Source of the DNA: Locusta migratoria | Lineage: Eukaryota; Arthropoda; Insecta; Orthoptera; Acrididae | Assembly (NCBI GenBank): GCA_026315105.1 | Contig: JAOYRU010002298.1 | Coordinates: 434,001 to 498,000 of the forward strand | Reading direction: 5' to 3' | DNA: 64,000 bases | In this document: positions 50,902-62,847 of the stretch, piece after piece | Position numbering within the stretch: the first letter of the stretch is position 1 | Layout: every line of letters begins with the position of its first letter | Notes under the pieces: model-generated | Seen by the model: only the letters and a program-made list of their open reading frames with translations | The model's database searches: none | What the model was told of the DNA's origin: nothing | Translations under genes and position numbers: made by a program

Positions 50902-53283
50902 CTGTTAGTTAACGCTCAGAAAGATAAACGCAGTGTTAGAAATACCGTGACTATTTTCAACAACATTATCAGGTTCCTATTCTGTACTGATGAATAATTT
51001 TCGTAACCGGCAATAGTTTACAATGCATCTTTCAAGGTCCTTTACATATTGCAGCGCTGTGGTGGAGGAATATTATAGAGGATCTAGTAGAAACTTAATT
51101 CACTTGGACGGCATTAGAAGTGAGAATTGTGTCAAACTTTTATTTCCTCTTGTGTTGCATCTACGATAAGACAGCGCAAATGACGGAGAAAATTCCGCAT
51201 TTCTGTGCGCTGTCGTCCTTGTCGTATTAATTGTTAAGCAAGCTACCAGAAAGCAACGAGACTGACTGATTTTACGTAGTTACAGAAAAAAATGTGTTAA
51301 TTCATGTAACGGCAGGAATCGCGTGGTTATTGAAAGACTTCCCATACTGAAATACCTTTTAACACGCTGCACTATGCGTCAAATGTAAGAAATAACGTGT
51401 ATGTACCTATATGTTAAATTTCCGAGCCATCACAAAAGCTGATTTGGTCATCTTAATACGTCATAATTACACATTTCCTCACTTCATTACTTTGTGATGA
51501 AACAGCATGAGTTACACGAGCAGTCAAAATGGAGGGAAAATAATAAAGTGCCGCCAAACCTACTGTGAAGGAATTTTTTAGCGGCTACATTCTTGCAGCA
51601 GACACTTCCTGTATTCTCGCTGTGTTACACCAGAATATCAAATCGATATTCGGTCGAAGCGGTACGTCGTATTATCTCGGGACCATCTCACTGCCGTCTT
51701 GCTGCTACACGAGGTGTCGATGTCTGCGACCTTGTTTCCAGAAATTTAAATGGAAATAATTCGCCGATTTTCTGCGCATTCTCCCAACGGAAGAACAACA
51801 GCCGTAATTCAGATGAAAGTCATTGTTGTAGACGTGTATTCTGGTATCTGTAGCGGAACATGTAAAACATGACTGAAGGGCGCTATATGTTAACTACCAG
51901 AATACTAACGTATTTTTCCCAGAGCTAACTATTTATTTCTGTCTAAAAGTAATGGTTACAGCAGACAGAAGGAAGGAAGGAAGTTTAGGGTTTTACGTCA
52001 CGTCGACAGCACATTCAGTACGAAGGCAAATCTAACTCGAGTTTCGTACTGTGTGGCTGCAATTTTGACGCCATTAACGGTATTTGAGTATTTTAAGGAA
52101 ATTAACGACAAATTGTTTCCATTACTGAGCTATCGCGACAGCTGGATTGTTCTTTGAGCACCACGTTGCTTCCCAGAACCTTATTCAGTAATAGATTTCA
52201 ACAGCATCAGACTACAGTCTGCTAAAATGAGCTGTTTTGTTATGAGAGGAATTCAGTTAACGCACAGTTCTGCGTACTTGACACTGACTGTTACTGGGGA
52301 TGAACCCACGGTCGCCATTACGTACTTGTTTCCGTGCCCACGACTGAATAATGGCAAAGGTATTCACGGAAGCTGTGTGGAGAAAATGAAATATATTTAC
52401 TGTCAATATTTGCTCCATTGACAGTCTCGTGAGTTTACGAGTATATGAGGCAATAACAAAGTGCAGAGGCGGCAACAGTAATTACGTTCGCTGTTCACAC
52501 TCTCCTTTAAACGCGCCTTTCACGTCTGGCTGTTGCAACGAATTTTGTCAACACTGCCCCAACATGAAGAGTAGGATTTTGTATAAAATATCCCACACAT
52601 CTATCACATGAACATACTTTTAATCGATATGTCTTAAAAGGGAAATACTATCAGTAAAGGAAAGGACATTCGCTAGTTCTCGAAATGATATACAACAGAA
52701 GATATGGAAAACCAGCAACTCGCCTATTTGACGGAGGCCTTCTACGGAAAATAAGTTTTATCTATTCCACCAAATATACCACTTCTACGCTCTGTCTCGA
52801 AAGCTAAATTTTCCATTAAAATATGATCGGAACCACATTTCTCTTTACTGCATTATTTCATAACGTCCGTTGCAACTGTGAAAACGACTTCCTTGCGTCG
52901 CCATTCTTGCGCCAGGCGCTCTCTGTATTATTGTCGCTCTACATACGAATAAAAGATACTATGTGTTTTGCCCCATAAAAAAATAGACAAATAAATAAAA
53001 TACTTCCACCCTCCCTCCCAGTTGCTTAACATTAACGTCTGCTTTGTAAGTAAAGAAGTAAACCGCAATCAAAAAGAGTAATATTTTTGTTTAATAAAAG
53101 GTCCGAGTATTGTTATTCATTTTCGTAGATAACTTGGTGTAGAATGGAGGAGGAACGTTCAATATAAAAACAATGCTTTCATTGTCTCTCTGGGTCGAAG
53201 AAGCAACGTATTGTTAACTTTCACGTTGACTGCTGCGTACATTATATGAAACGTAATTCATCATTGGAGCATACTGCCGCAAA

Positions 53284-53544
53284 ATGTGCTTTACGAAAAA
53301 CCGATTTACAAAATTCTGCCCTGGCTCGGCATTAATTGGCCTAACTTTTCCTTCCTTTATCTCAAATGACGTTACATGTTGCCCAATGATAAAGCAGGAA
53401 TGTCTCGATTATTCTTGTGAAACGAGAGATCTCAAGCTTATTAAGTGCAGGAACTTACGAAAAATTTCAAATTTCCTGCAGGCATTGAAAACTGGGATTT
53501 TTCATAGTGATGAAGTTTACAGACGACAGAATGTTAATATTTAG
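53284..53544 (+). other. Small open frame conserved among repeat copies (C)
   Basis: 86 codons; the first ~50 match the frames at 46928, 57208 and 60475 (M-C-F-T-K-N-R-F-T-K ... S-N-D-V-T-C-C), but it reads on past the position where B and E stop. No family is recognised and coding status is doubtful. Confidence 0.3.
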
Positions 53545-53701
53545 TCACCGCAAAAGTTTTCTCAATAACGTTTGTTGCATAGTATACTATTTGAAACTGC
53601 CTTCGTGCTTCCGCTACAGATGTCACACAGCATAAACGCTAGTTCTGTGTAAAAGTCGGACATTACAGACGCTATTTCGTACACATTAATTAACTATATC
53701 A

Positions 53702-53907
53702 GCCGGCCGGGTTGGCCGAGCGGTCTGCGGCGCGCCAGCCACAGTCTACACGGCCGCTGCGGTCGGGGGTTCGAATCCTAGGGCGTGGATGTTTGTGTTG
53801 TCCTTAGCGTAAGTTAGTTTAAGTTAGTGAAGTGATTAGTGTGTAAGTCTAGCGACTGATGACCAGGAATTTTGGTCGCATAAGACGTCACACACATTTG
53901 AACATTT
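53702..53907 (+). mobile_element. tRNA-derived SINE, longest copy (copy C)
   Basis: A box TGGCCGAGCGG at 53713-53723 and B box GGTTCGAATCC at 53768-53778, then a body with GTAAGTTAGTTTAAGTTAG and CTGATGACCAGGAATTTTGG. The target-site duplication TTAATTAAC(T/C)ATATCA is at 53686-53701 and 53908-53923. It sits at the same site as the SINEs at 47364 and 60912, so the insertion pre-dates these duplications. About 206 bp, the least deleted of the three. Confidence 0.9.
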
Positions 53908-54859
53908 TTAATTAACCATATCACACGTATTGCGAAGTAATTCTCCGTGAAACAATGTACTATTATCAAAACAGATATTTCGTACACATTAATTAACCAT
54001 ATCAGACGTATTGCGAAGAAAATCTCCGGGAAACAGTGAACTTCCTTCCAAACATATTTCGTCTTCTGATCCAGCGGAAGTGGTAATCTAAATGAGTCAC
54101 AGTCGATCAGGATTTAAGGATTTCATCAAGTAATTGTTAATTCTTGCGTATATTAGCAGGAGGAAACCGCGATAGATAGATTGAAACTGTTTCTTACTAT
54201 TTCAGCTGGGCATGTCGGAAGTTCGATAAAATATTCAGGTATTTTTCTACTGCAAATTCGATTAATCGATTTTTTATCCGACTCTGTTTCTCCTCCCCTC
54301 AAGCAAACTTTAGAGAGGGGATCGATAGAGTTCCATTAATCTGTAGCCAGCTACAAATGGAATTTCGAAACCTCCTGTTGTCACGAAGTAAAAGCATTTC
54401 TCAATTGCGTTTAGTTTACCCATTTCCAGATACACGTGGAAAACACGTAATCAGTATTCGAAGCTGTGTGGAAGCAGATGCCGGAATATTTATTAACAGA
54501 GTTACTTCCAAAGGAAAAATTCACGAGATTACGTATCGATAAGTTATTGTTATCTTTTTTTTAAAGTTAAAGACCGAAAAGATAAATGTAGCGTAGTAGT
54601 TTTAGCACTATTTAGTTAACAGATTACTGTGTTTCTCTATTGATGGATTTTATTCGCAACTGCCAACAGTTAAAAAAATTCCGTCACAGTATTTTTCTAC
54701 TGCATTTTCGATTAATCGATTATTTATCCGATTCTTTTTCTCCTCCTCTCAAGCAAACTTTTATTTATTTATTCACACATTTCCTTCAAAAGGAGAAATC
54801 GGTCCACTAGATTACGTGTAGAAGCCACCATAACAATAGGTCAGTGTTGTCTGTTAGTT

Positions 54860-54953
54860 CAAATTCCAATGTTTGCAAATATAAGGGACTTAACTGCTGT
54901 GGTTATTCAGTCACTAGACTGCCAAACTGTTGTAACTAACTTATGGTAAGGGC

Positions 54954-54995
<42 letters not shown>

Positions 54996-55083
54996 ACCGA
55001 GGAAGGATTCGAACACCTCCGACGGCGAACAACCGAGCACTCCGCAGCAAGGCGCCTTAGCGCGCTCTGCCACTCCACCGTGG
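54860..55083 (-). mobile_element. tRNA-derived SINE, reverse orientation (copy D)
   Basis: Same insertion as 50706-50901: CTGTTAGTT duplications at 54851-54859 and 55084-55092 and matching body. The B box is damaged by a 2-bp insertion (GGATTCGAACACC). An internal AC stretch has grown into a microsatellite. Confidence 0.85.
54955..54992. repeat. (AC)19 microsatellite inside the SINE
   Basis: 38 bp of perfect AC repeats. The homologous SINE at 50706 has only about five AC units here, so the tract expanded within the SINE. Confidence 0.95.
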
Positions 55084-56835
55084 CTGTTAGTTAACGCTCA
55101 GAAAGATAAACGCAGTGTTAGAAATACCGTGACCATTTTTAACAACATTATCAGATTCCTATTCTATACGGATGAATAATTTTCGTAACCGGCAATAGTT
55201 TACAACGCATCTTTCAAGGTCCTTTACATATTGCAGCCCTGTGGTGGAGGAATATTATAGGGGATCTAGTAGAAACTTAATTCACTTTGACGGCATTAGA
55301 AGTGAGAATTGTGTCAAACTTTTATTTTTTATTTCTTCTTGTGTGGCATCAACGATAAGACGGCACAAATGACGGAGAGAATTCCGCATTTCTGTGCGCT
55401 GTCGACCTTGTCGCATTAATTGTTAAGCAAGCTACCAGAAAGCAACGAGACTGACTGATTTTACGTAGTTACAAAAAAAGTGTTAATACATGTAACCGCA
55501 GAAATCGCATGGTTATTGAAAGACTTCCCATACTGAAATACCTTTTAACACGCTGCACTATGCGTCAAATGTAAGAAATAACGTGTATGTACCTATATGT
55601 TAAATTTCCGAGCCACCACAAAAGCTGATTTGGTCATCTTAATACGTCATAATTCACTTTATTATTTTGTGATTAAACAGCATGAGTTACACGAGAAGTC
55701 AAAGTGGAGGGAAAATAATAAAGTGCCTCCAAACCAACTGTGAAGGAATTTTTTAGCGGCTACATTCTTGCAGCAGACACTTCCTCAAGATATGGACGAA
55801 GCGGTACGTCGTATTATCTCGGGACCATCTCACTGCCGTCTTGCTGCTACACGAGGTGTCGATGTCTGCGACCCTGTTTCCGCAAGTTGACATCCAAATA
55901 ATTCGCCAACTTGCTGTGCATTCTGCCAACGGTAGAAGAATAGCCAATAACCGTGGCACTGGCGAAAGTTATTATTGTCGACGTGTATTCTCGTATCTGT
56001 GGTGTCTGACGTGGCAGAAAATGTGAAACATGACTGATGAGCCCTATATATTAATTAACAAAACACCCACATCATTTTACCAGAGCGAACTATATATTTG
56101 TGTCCATTTGTGCGTTAATATTCTCCGTGCTAAGCATTGCAAGTAGAGACGCTAAAAATAATCGTTGTAGTTATTTAGCATACAGCAGAAAGATAAAAAA
56201 AGGTGAACAATAGCAAACAGGCAAACAGTCAACAGCCTTATCCGCTTAGTTTATGAGATACAGAAAGGGAAAAATATCGTGTACAGTATATTCGGAAAAA
56301 TCAGAGAAACTGGCGAATAGTTGTAAACCACTTTCAGGTCGTCATTCAAAGAGAAGAACTTAATGAGACACATTTCCGGCATGAGGTTCGGAGCTTATTC
56401 AGTGCGACAGCAAGTCTGGCTTGTGTGTCGTACTGTGCGGCTGCAATTTTTTAGCAACTCTCCTTCTATGGAAAATAAGTTTTACGGATACGACAAAATT
56501 TTTCATTACTACGCGCTGCCTCGAAAAGTAAATTCCCCGTGAAAACATGATGGAAACCACATTTCTCTTGACTTCATTATTTCATAACGCCCGTTGCAAC
56601 TGTCAAATGACTTCCTCGCGACGCCATTCTTGCGTCAGACGCTCTCTGTGTTATTGCCGCTGTAAATATGAATACGGAATCAAGTTTACGACGAAAGACT
56701 CCATCTTCTTGTGCGAGTTTTACACTATCTGATTTGAGTAGAAAATTGCGCTAAAACATGGCCTTCGCTTTATTTGTGAGTTACTCAGCATTTTTTACTT
56801 CATGACGGTACCTACTCACCACCGACTGACCAGCA

Positions 56836-56842
56836 TATAAAA
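56836..56842 (+). promoter_or_regulatory. Conserved TATA-box-like element, copy D
   Basis: TATAAAA in CCAGCATATAAAACA, the counterpart of 42079-42085. A TCAGAC lies 8 bp downstream of the box. Function unknown. Confidence 0.3.
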
Positions 56843-57207
56843 CACTTGCTCAGACGTGTAAATATTCTTTCGATAAGCACTTTATTTTTCGCGTTTTCGC
56901 TTTGAAGGTCTGCCTCTCCTCTAACGGTTGGGGTCTTGTTGCTTTCCGCTATTTAAATGAAATAAAATAAATGAGTAAACAAACTCCAGTCTTCGCTCCC
57001 AGTTGCTTAACATTAACGTCTGCTGTCTAAAGAAGTAAACCGCAATCAAAAAGAATAAGACAGATAACTTGGTGTAGAATGGAGGAGGAACGTTCAATGT
57101 AAAAATAACGCTTTCATTGTCTCTCTGAGTCGAACAAGCAACGTATTGTTAACTTCGGCGTCAACTGTGACATAACGTAATTCATCACTCGAGTATACTG
57201 CTGCAAA

Positions 57208-57393
57208 ATGTGCTTTACGAAAAACCGACTTACAAAATTCTGTTCTGCCACGACATTAATTGGCCTATCTTTTCCTTGCTTTATTTCAAATGACGTTACA
57301 TGTTGTCCAATGACGAAGCAGGGATGTCTCGCCCAAACGTTTGAAACGAGAGATCTCAAGCCAAACAACTGCAAAAACCAACAACAAATTTAA
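57208..57393 (+). other. Small open frame conserved among repeat copies (D)
   Basis: 61 codons, M-C-F-T-K-N-R-L-T-K onward, with many amino-acid differences from copies B, C and E after residue 8. No family is recognised. Confidence 0.25.
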
Positions 57394-57604
57394 AATTTTC
57401 TGCAGGTATTGAAAACCGGGATTTCTCGTAGTGCTCCAGCTAAAAACTGGGCGAATGGTGAAGTTTAGAGACGACACAATGTTAATATCTAGTCACTGCA
57501 AAAGTTTTGCTGTATAGTATACTCTTTTAGACTGGTAAGTCTGCTAGATTAAACAAATGTCACAGAGCATAAACGCTGATTCTGAGTAAAAGTGGGATAT
57601 TACG

Positions 57605-57660
57605 GACGTTATTTAGTACACACTAATGAACCATATCAGACGTATTGCGAAGTAAATCTC
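57605..57660 (+). other. SINE-free version of the forward SINE site (copy D)
   Basis: The sequence runs TTTAGTACACACTAATGAACCATATCAGACGTATTGCGAAG with no SINE. It also lacks the roughly 100-bp flank duplication present beside the SINE in copies B, C and E. It is either the ancestral empty site or a loss by recombination between the flank duplicates. Confidence 0.7.
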
Positions 57661-60474
57661 CGGGAAACAGTGCACTTCCTACGAAACATATTTCGTCTTC
57701 CGAATCAGCGTAACTGGCAATCTATATGAGTCACAGTCCAACAAAAACTGATTTCATCGAGTAATTGTTAATTCTTGCGTTTGTTAGCAGGAGGAATCCT
57801 CGCTACAACGTTTGAAACTGTTTCTTACAATTTCACCTGGGCATGTCGGAAGTACGATAAAATATTCCGTTTTTTTCCTATTGCATTGTCATTTAATCGA
57901 TTTTATCTGACTCTGGTTCTCCTCACCTCAAGCAAACTTTAGAGAGGGGATCGATAGATTCCATTAATCTGTAGCCAGCTACGAATGGAATTTAAAAACC
58001 ACATGTTGTCACTAAGTAAAACCATTTCTCACATTGCATTTGGATTACCCACATCCTGTGGCACATGGAAAACACAATAATGGAAGCAGTGTGGAAGAAG
58101 ATGAGGGAACATTAATTCACAGAGGGAGAAATCGAGCCACGAGATTACGTGTCGATATGTTAGTATTATCTCTTAGTTAACGACCGGAATGATAGATTTG
58201 ACCTAGTATTTTTGCCAGATTTCTGTGTTTCTGTATTGATGGATTTTATTCAACTGCCAACAGTTTAAAAAATTCTGTCATTGTCATTTACACACTGCAA
58301 CCTGTTATGGGGGAAAATTTGTAGGAAAAAAAAAATAATTCTCAGTCTACCTACAAACTCCATTAAAATTCGCTGCATTTGTTGAAAACTACGATTTTTT
58401 TGAACTGTAAGGCGCCTTAGAACGCTGGCCAATTCCATCGCAGCTATATATTATTGAACGCTCGGAAAGACAGACGCAGTGTTACAAGTACTGCGATCAT
58501 TTTCAACAACATTATCAGGTTTCTATTCTCTAATGATGAATTGTGTTCTAATTGGCAATACTGCAGACCTGTGTTGGAGGAGAAACGTAATTCATTCAGA
58601 TGGCAGTAGAAATGAGAATTGTTTCTTAACATTAACGTCTGTTGTCGGAAGCAGCAAATCGCAATCAAATAGAGCAATTTCTTTTATTTATTTATTACAC
58701 GTTTTCATATATAACTTGTTGTTAAACTTAAAAATAATACTTTGATTGTCTGTCTGGGTCGTAGAAGGAACACATTGTTGAGTTTCACCTTGACCTTGGC
58801 ATAGATTATATCAAACGTAATTCATCACTCGAGCATCAGTGCTCCATAACGTGCTTTACGAAAATCCGATTTCCATAATTCTGTTCTGTTTTGTCATTAA
58901 TTGGCCTAACCTTTCCCTGCACTATCTTCAAAGTCGTTACATGTTGCCCAAAAATGAAGTGGGAATGTCGCAACCATTCTTGTGAAACGAGAGATCTCAA
59001 GCCAAATCACTGCGGAAACTAACAACAAGTTAAAAATTTCTTTCTATAAATAGGCGTTGCAGTTATTTAGCGAACAGCAGACAGATCAAACAAACTGAAA
59101 AATAGCAAACCACGGACGTGAACCGCTATATCGGCAGCGTCTATTATGAGAAACAGAATGGGGAAAATACAGTGTAGCGCAATTTCCGAAAATATCAGAC
59201 AATTGAGGAACAGTTGTAAGCCAGTTTTAGGCTGGTATTCAGTGAGAAGGGATCAGACATAGTTTAAGGCATGGAGTTGGAAGCACATTCAGTACGAAGG
59301 CAAATCTAGCTTGAGTGTCGTATTAAGTGGCTGCAATTTTGGAGCCATTAGCGCTATTCCAGCATATAAGAAACTGAATTTCGGCGAATCCCTCTGCAGT
59401 TTTGTTTCGAGGGGGATGAAAATAATGCACAATTCTGCGATGTTGCCACCGACTGTTACTGGGGATGGACCCGCAATTAGCATTGCTTGTTTCCGTCTTT
59501 ACAACTGAATAATAGCGAAGGCAGTAACGGAAGTATCTCGAACGAAACGGAATCTATTTACTGTCAATATTTGTTCCCGAGACAGAGTCTCTTAAATTTA
59601 CGTGTGTATGAGGCAAAAAAACAGTGCAAATATGGGAACAGTTGTGTATTTACGCCACCAGTATGACGATAAATTGCAAGGCTGTTCACGCTCTCCTTTA
59701 AACGCGCCTTGCACGTCACACTGTTGCAAACAATTTATGTCTACACTGTCCCAATCGGAACAGTAGGCTTTTGTACAAACTGTACCGCACATTTATAACG
59801 AGAACATACTTTACACCTGAAATGTCTTTAAAGGGAAATACTGTTAGTAAAGGAAAGGACATTCGCTAGTTCTCGAAATGATACACAACAGAAGATATGG
59901 AAAACTAGTAACTCGCCTATTTGACGGAGGCCTTCTACGGAAAATAAGTTTTATCTATTCCACCAATTATCTCACTTCTACGCTCTGTCTCGAAAGCTAA
60001 ATTTTCCATGAAAACATGATCGAAACGACATTTCTCTTTACTTCATTGTTTCATAACGTCCGTTGCAACTGTCAAACGACTTTCTTGCGACGCCATTCTT
60101 GCGCCAGAAGCTCTCTGTATTATTGCCGCTCTAAATATGAGTAACGGAAACTATGTGTTTTGTTCCATTAAAAAAAATAGACAAATAAATAAAATACTTC
60201 TGTCCTCCCTCCCAGTTACTTAACATAAACGTCTGCTGTGTAAAGAAGTAAACCGCAATCAAAAAGAGTAATATTTTTGTTTAATAATAGGTCGGAGTAT
60301 TGTTATTCGTTTTCGTAGATAACTTGGTGTAGAATGGAGGAGGAACGTTAAATGTAAAAATAATGCTTGCATTGTCTCTCTGGGTCGAAGAAGCAACGTA
60401 TTGTTAACTTTCACGTCGACTGTGGCATACATTATGTCAAACATAATTCATCATTCGAGCATACTGCGGCAAAA

Positions 60475-60648
60475 ATGTGCTTTACGAAAAACCGATTTAC
60501 AAAATTCTGCCCTGCCTCGGCATTAATTGGCCTAAATTTTCCTTCCTTTATCTCAAATGACGTTACATGTTGCCCAATGATGAAGCAGGAATGTCTCGAC
60601 CATTCTTGTGAAACGAGAGATCTCGAGCTAAATAACTGCACGAACTAA
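60475..60648 (+). other. Small open frame conserved among repeat copies (E)
   Basis: 57 codons from the shared M-C-F-T-K start; the frame is open upstream to an ATG at 60367. Closest to the frame at 46928 (both end near L-N-N-C). Coding status doubtful. Confidence 0.3.
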
Positions 60649-60911
60649 CGAAAAATTTCAAATTTCCTGCAGCTTTGAAAACCGGAATTTTTCATAGTTT
60701 TCAACTGAGCGAATGATGAAGTTTAGAGACGACAGAATGTTAATATTTAGTCACTGCAAAAGTTTTGTCAATAACCAACGTTTGTTGCATAGTATACTAT
60801 TTGAAACTGCCTTCGTGCTTCCGCTACAGATGTCACACAGCATAAACGCTAATTCTGTGTTAAAGTCGGACATTACAGACGCTATTTCCTACACATTAAT
60901 TAACAATATCA

Positions 60912-61038
60912 GCCGGTCGCTTTGGCCGAGCGGTCTGCGGCGCGCCAGTCACAGTCTACACGGCCACTGCTGTCGGGGGTTCGAATCCTCCCTCGGGCGT
61001 GGATGTTTGTGTTGTCCTTAGCGTAAGTTGAACATTTT
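60912..61038 (+). mobile_element. tRNA-derived SINE, 3'-deleted (copy E)
   Basis: A box TGGCCGAGCGG at 60923-60933, B box GGTTCGAATCC at 60978-60988. Target-site duplication TTAATTAACAATATCA (60896-60911) and TTAATTAGCCATATCA (61039-61054). It shares with the copy at 47364 the deletion from GCGTAAGTT to GAACA, so B and E derive from one deleted copy. Confidence 0.88.
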
Positions 61039-61215
61039 TTAATTAGCCATATCACACGTATTGCGAAGTAATTCTCCGTGAAACAAGGTACTATTTTCGA
61101 AACAGATATTTCGTACACATTAATTAACCATATCAGACGTATTGCGAAGTAAATCTCCCGAGAAACAGTGAACTTCCTTCCAAACATATTTCGTCTTCTG
61201 ATCCAGCGGAAATGG

Positions 61216-62228
61216 TCTATAATGCGAAGAAATTGGGATCAGTTCTAGTGTACAGTACCACCCGTCGCTTTGAACAAAGACGTCGTATGCTACGTCATTG
61301 TAAGCGTTGCTGATATGTGGTTATTCCAGATATGTTTACAATATATTTGTTTCGATTTCGGAGTTATATCACAAAACGTAACTGCATTCTGACGTAAAGT
61401 AAAATCTGTGCTTTTACTTTTCTTCCTAACGTTCTTACAAATCGTGACAAGCATGTTAATTAGAAACATGTCAATCCCTCAAATAATGACTCCCTGCTGG
61501 AGTAGGGGTTAAATTTATACTTAGTGCGGCAGCGGCGTTGTGTGCCATCGTTGCAACAAAATGTTCGCTTTACAAGGATAAGTAATTTTATTGACCGGAC
61601 AAGGGTACGTATAAGAAGTCTAGTGGCGCTTATTACACCATTATATTCGTCAACGTTTCTATTTAAGGCCAATTCACACTGTCCGCACGTCAACGTCACG
61701 TCACGGAACCGTCACGTCAAGTTGTATTCACACTGTCCGTCCGTGTCCGTCACGTCAATTCGTCCATCTCAATACGCGATGTTGAAAGTGAGGTTATGAG
61801 TGGCGATCTATTATGTAGAAAGTCATAGTTTAATACAGGAAAGGGTGAACAACAGCGCTAAATGTTATTAACGGCCAAAGAAAACTTTACAGTGTATGTT
61901 TTTGGCCAACTTACTGGGAACTGAAACATTTCAAAACATCGACATCTATTTTCAAGCGAAAAAATAAACATATGAAGACATCAAACCAAACTTGTAAGAG
62001 CATAAATAGCGCCTGTATACTTTAACCATTACGATTTGCATGCTGACATTGTTAATACGACGTAAACAACTGAATTTTTGTCTTTCATTAGAACTGACAT
62101 TTTCATTTAAAGTGTAATTTAATGAAAAATGCGTAATCAAATTACAATCTTACTCAAATAAACAGTTTGCTTCAGTCGTTTCTGTTACAATGTTACGTAA
62201 CAAACCATTTTTTGGTTTCAGATATCCG
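61216..62228. other. Unassigned AT-rich sequence
   Basis: No member of the complex repeat family and no open frame over 91 codons. A CACGTCA-rich patch (61668-61765) repeats TTCACACTGTCCG in direct orientation at 61674 and 61728. Such GGCCAATTCACACTG-type ends recall termini of some PIF/Harbinger-like DNA elements, but I see no matching inverted end. Confidence 0.5.
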
Positions 62229-62310
62229 ACCTCGATTTTAGGGGGACACTCAATTGACAAAAATATTTAAGTCGTCCTGAAACATTTGAGATTTACCCCT
62301 AAAACGAGGT
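62229..62310. repeat. Inverted repeat (16/15-bp arms)
   Basis: ACCTCGATTTTAGGGG (62229-62244) pairs with CCCCTAAAACGAGGT (62296-62310), perfect except for one unpaired A in the left arm, with a 51-base loop. It could be a short foldback element or a hairpin in a transcript. No target-site duplication is obvious. Confidence 0.75.
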
Positions 62311-62801
62311 ACAACAACAACACAGATGAATAAGACACATTTGCATATAAACAGTGCAATCGTCGACTGCAACGTGTAATTCGCGTGACGAAAATAGGTT
62401 AACTTCCGATGTTAGCAGACGGCTGAGGTGACACTAAAAGCCAAGGAACAGCGGTATCTAATGCTTTCTGCTGATCTGCCTTGTCAACAGAACTAGAAAT
62501 ATTAATGTGGTGTATCTTATTTCAAGCTCTTTCGATGATTCGAGGAAAAAAGTTGAAAAAAGGAAATACTATAAAATTCAGAAGAGAAATATATATAAAT
62601 ACATATTTTTCTCAGTCGATGGTATACCACAGGCAGCAGGTATGCTTGCTCTGCAGTTTAGTGTCTGTGAAACGGCTCTGAACTGATCTCATAAATAAAG
62701 AACGAATCGTCACGTACCTAGCCGGTGATTTCTGCAAGCTAACCCTACTGATCCAAGGAATGTACATACGCATTTTGCGGTTCCGCAGGTATCCGTTCCT
62801 G

Positions 62802-62811
<10 letters not shown>

Positions 62812-62846
<35 letters not shown>
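62812..62846 (+). repeat. 35-bp poly(A) tract
   Basis: 35 consecutive A after GTATCCGTTCCTG. It could be the tail of a retrotransposed sequence lying to its left, but I cannot define a 5' end or target-site duplication. No AATAAA signal lies in the 30 bases upstream. Confidence 0.9.

Positions 62847-62847
<1 letters not shown>

Larger units (their letters stand above)
50246..54761. repeat. Complex repeat copy C
   Basis: This follows the order h (50246-50600), a (50605-51450, carrying a reverse SINE), b (51450-51965), c (51990-52740), d (52740-53050), e (53080-53685), SINE, f (53925-54240) and one diverged 408-type unit (about 54244-54690). A second 408-type unit starts at about 54690 but breaks off after CAAGCAAACTTT at about 54762, joining directly to the a segment of copy D. 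No coding gene is recognised. Confidence 0.75.
54762..58274. repeat. Complex repeat copy D
   Basis: This begins at a recombinant junction (408-type unit to a segment). It contains a with a reverse SINE (54762-55640), b (55640-56175), a broken c (c stops near 56450, jumping to d-type TTCTATGGAAAATAAG), a d segment with a long insert shared only with copy A (about 56700-56990, including the TATA-like box), e (57060-57615), an empty forward-SINE site, f, and one diverged 408-type unit (about 57875-58274). Confidence 0.72.
58275..61215. repeat. Complex repeat copies D'/E, chimeric
   Basis: 58275-58625 carries h and a-type sequence with a SINE remnant (AAGGCGCCTTAGAACGCT near 58410). It joins at about 58625 to the AACATTAACGTCTG segment and a degraded e segment (to about 59035). 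It then jumps to c (59040-59945), d (59945-60250), e (60270-60895), a SINE and f, ending near 61215 where similarity stops after CCAGCGGAAATGG. At least two abrupt jumps show repeated recombination between units. Confidence 0.72.

Noticed and set aside
61668..61765. Terminal inverted repeat of a PIF/Harbinger-like transposon
   Set aside because: Only direct repeats of TTCACACTGTCCG are visible; no opposing inverted end or target-site duplication was found in the window.
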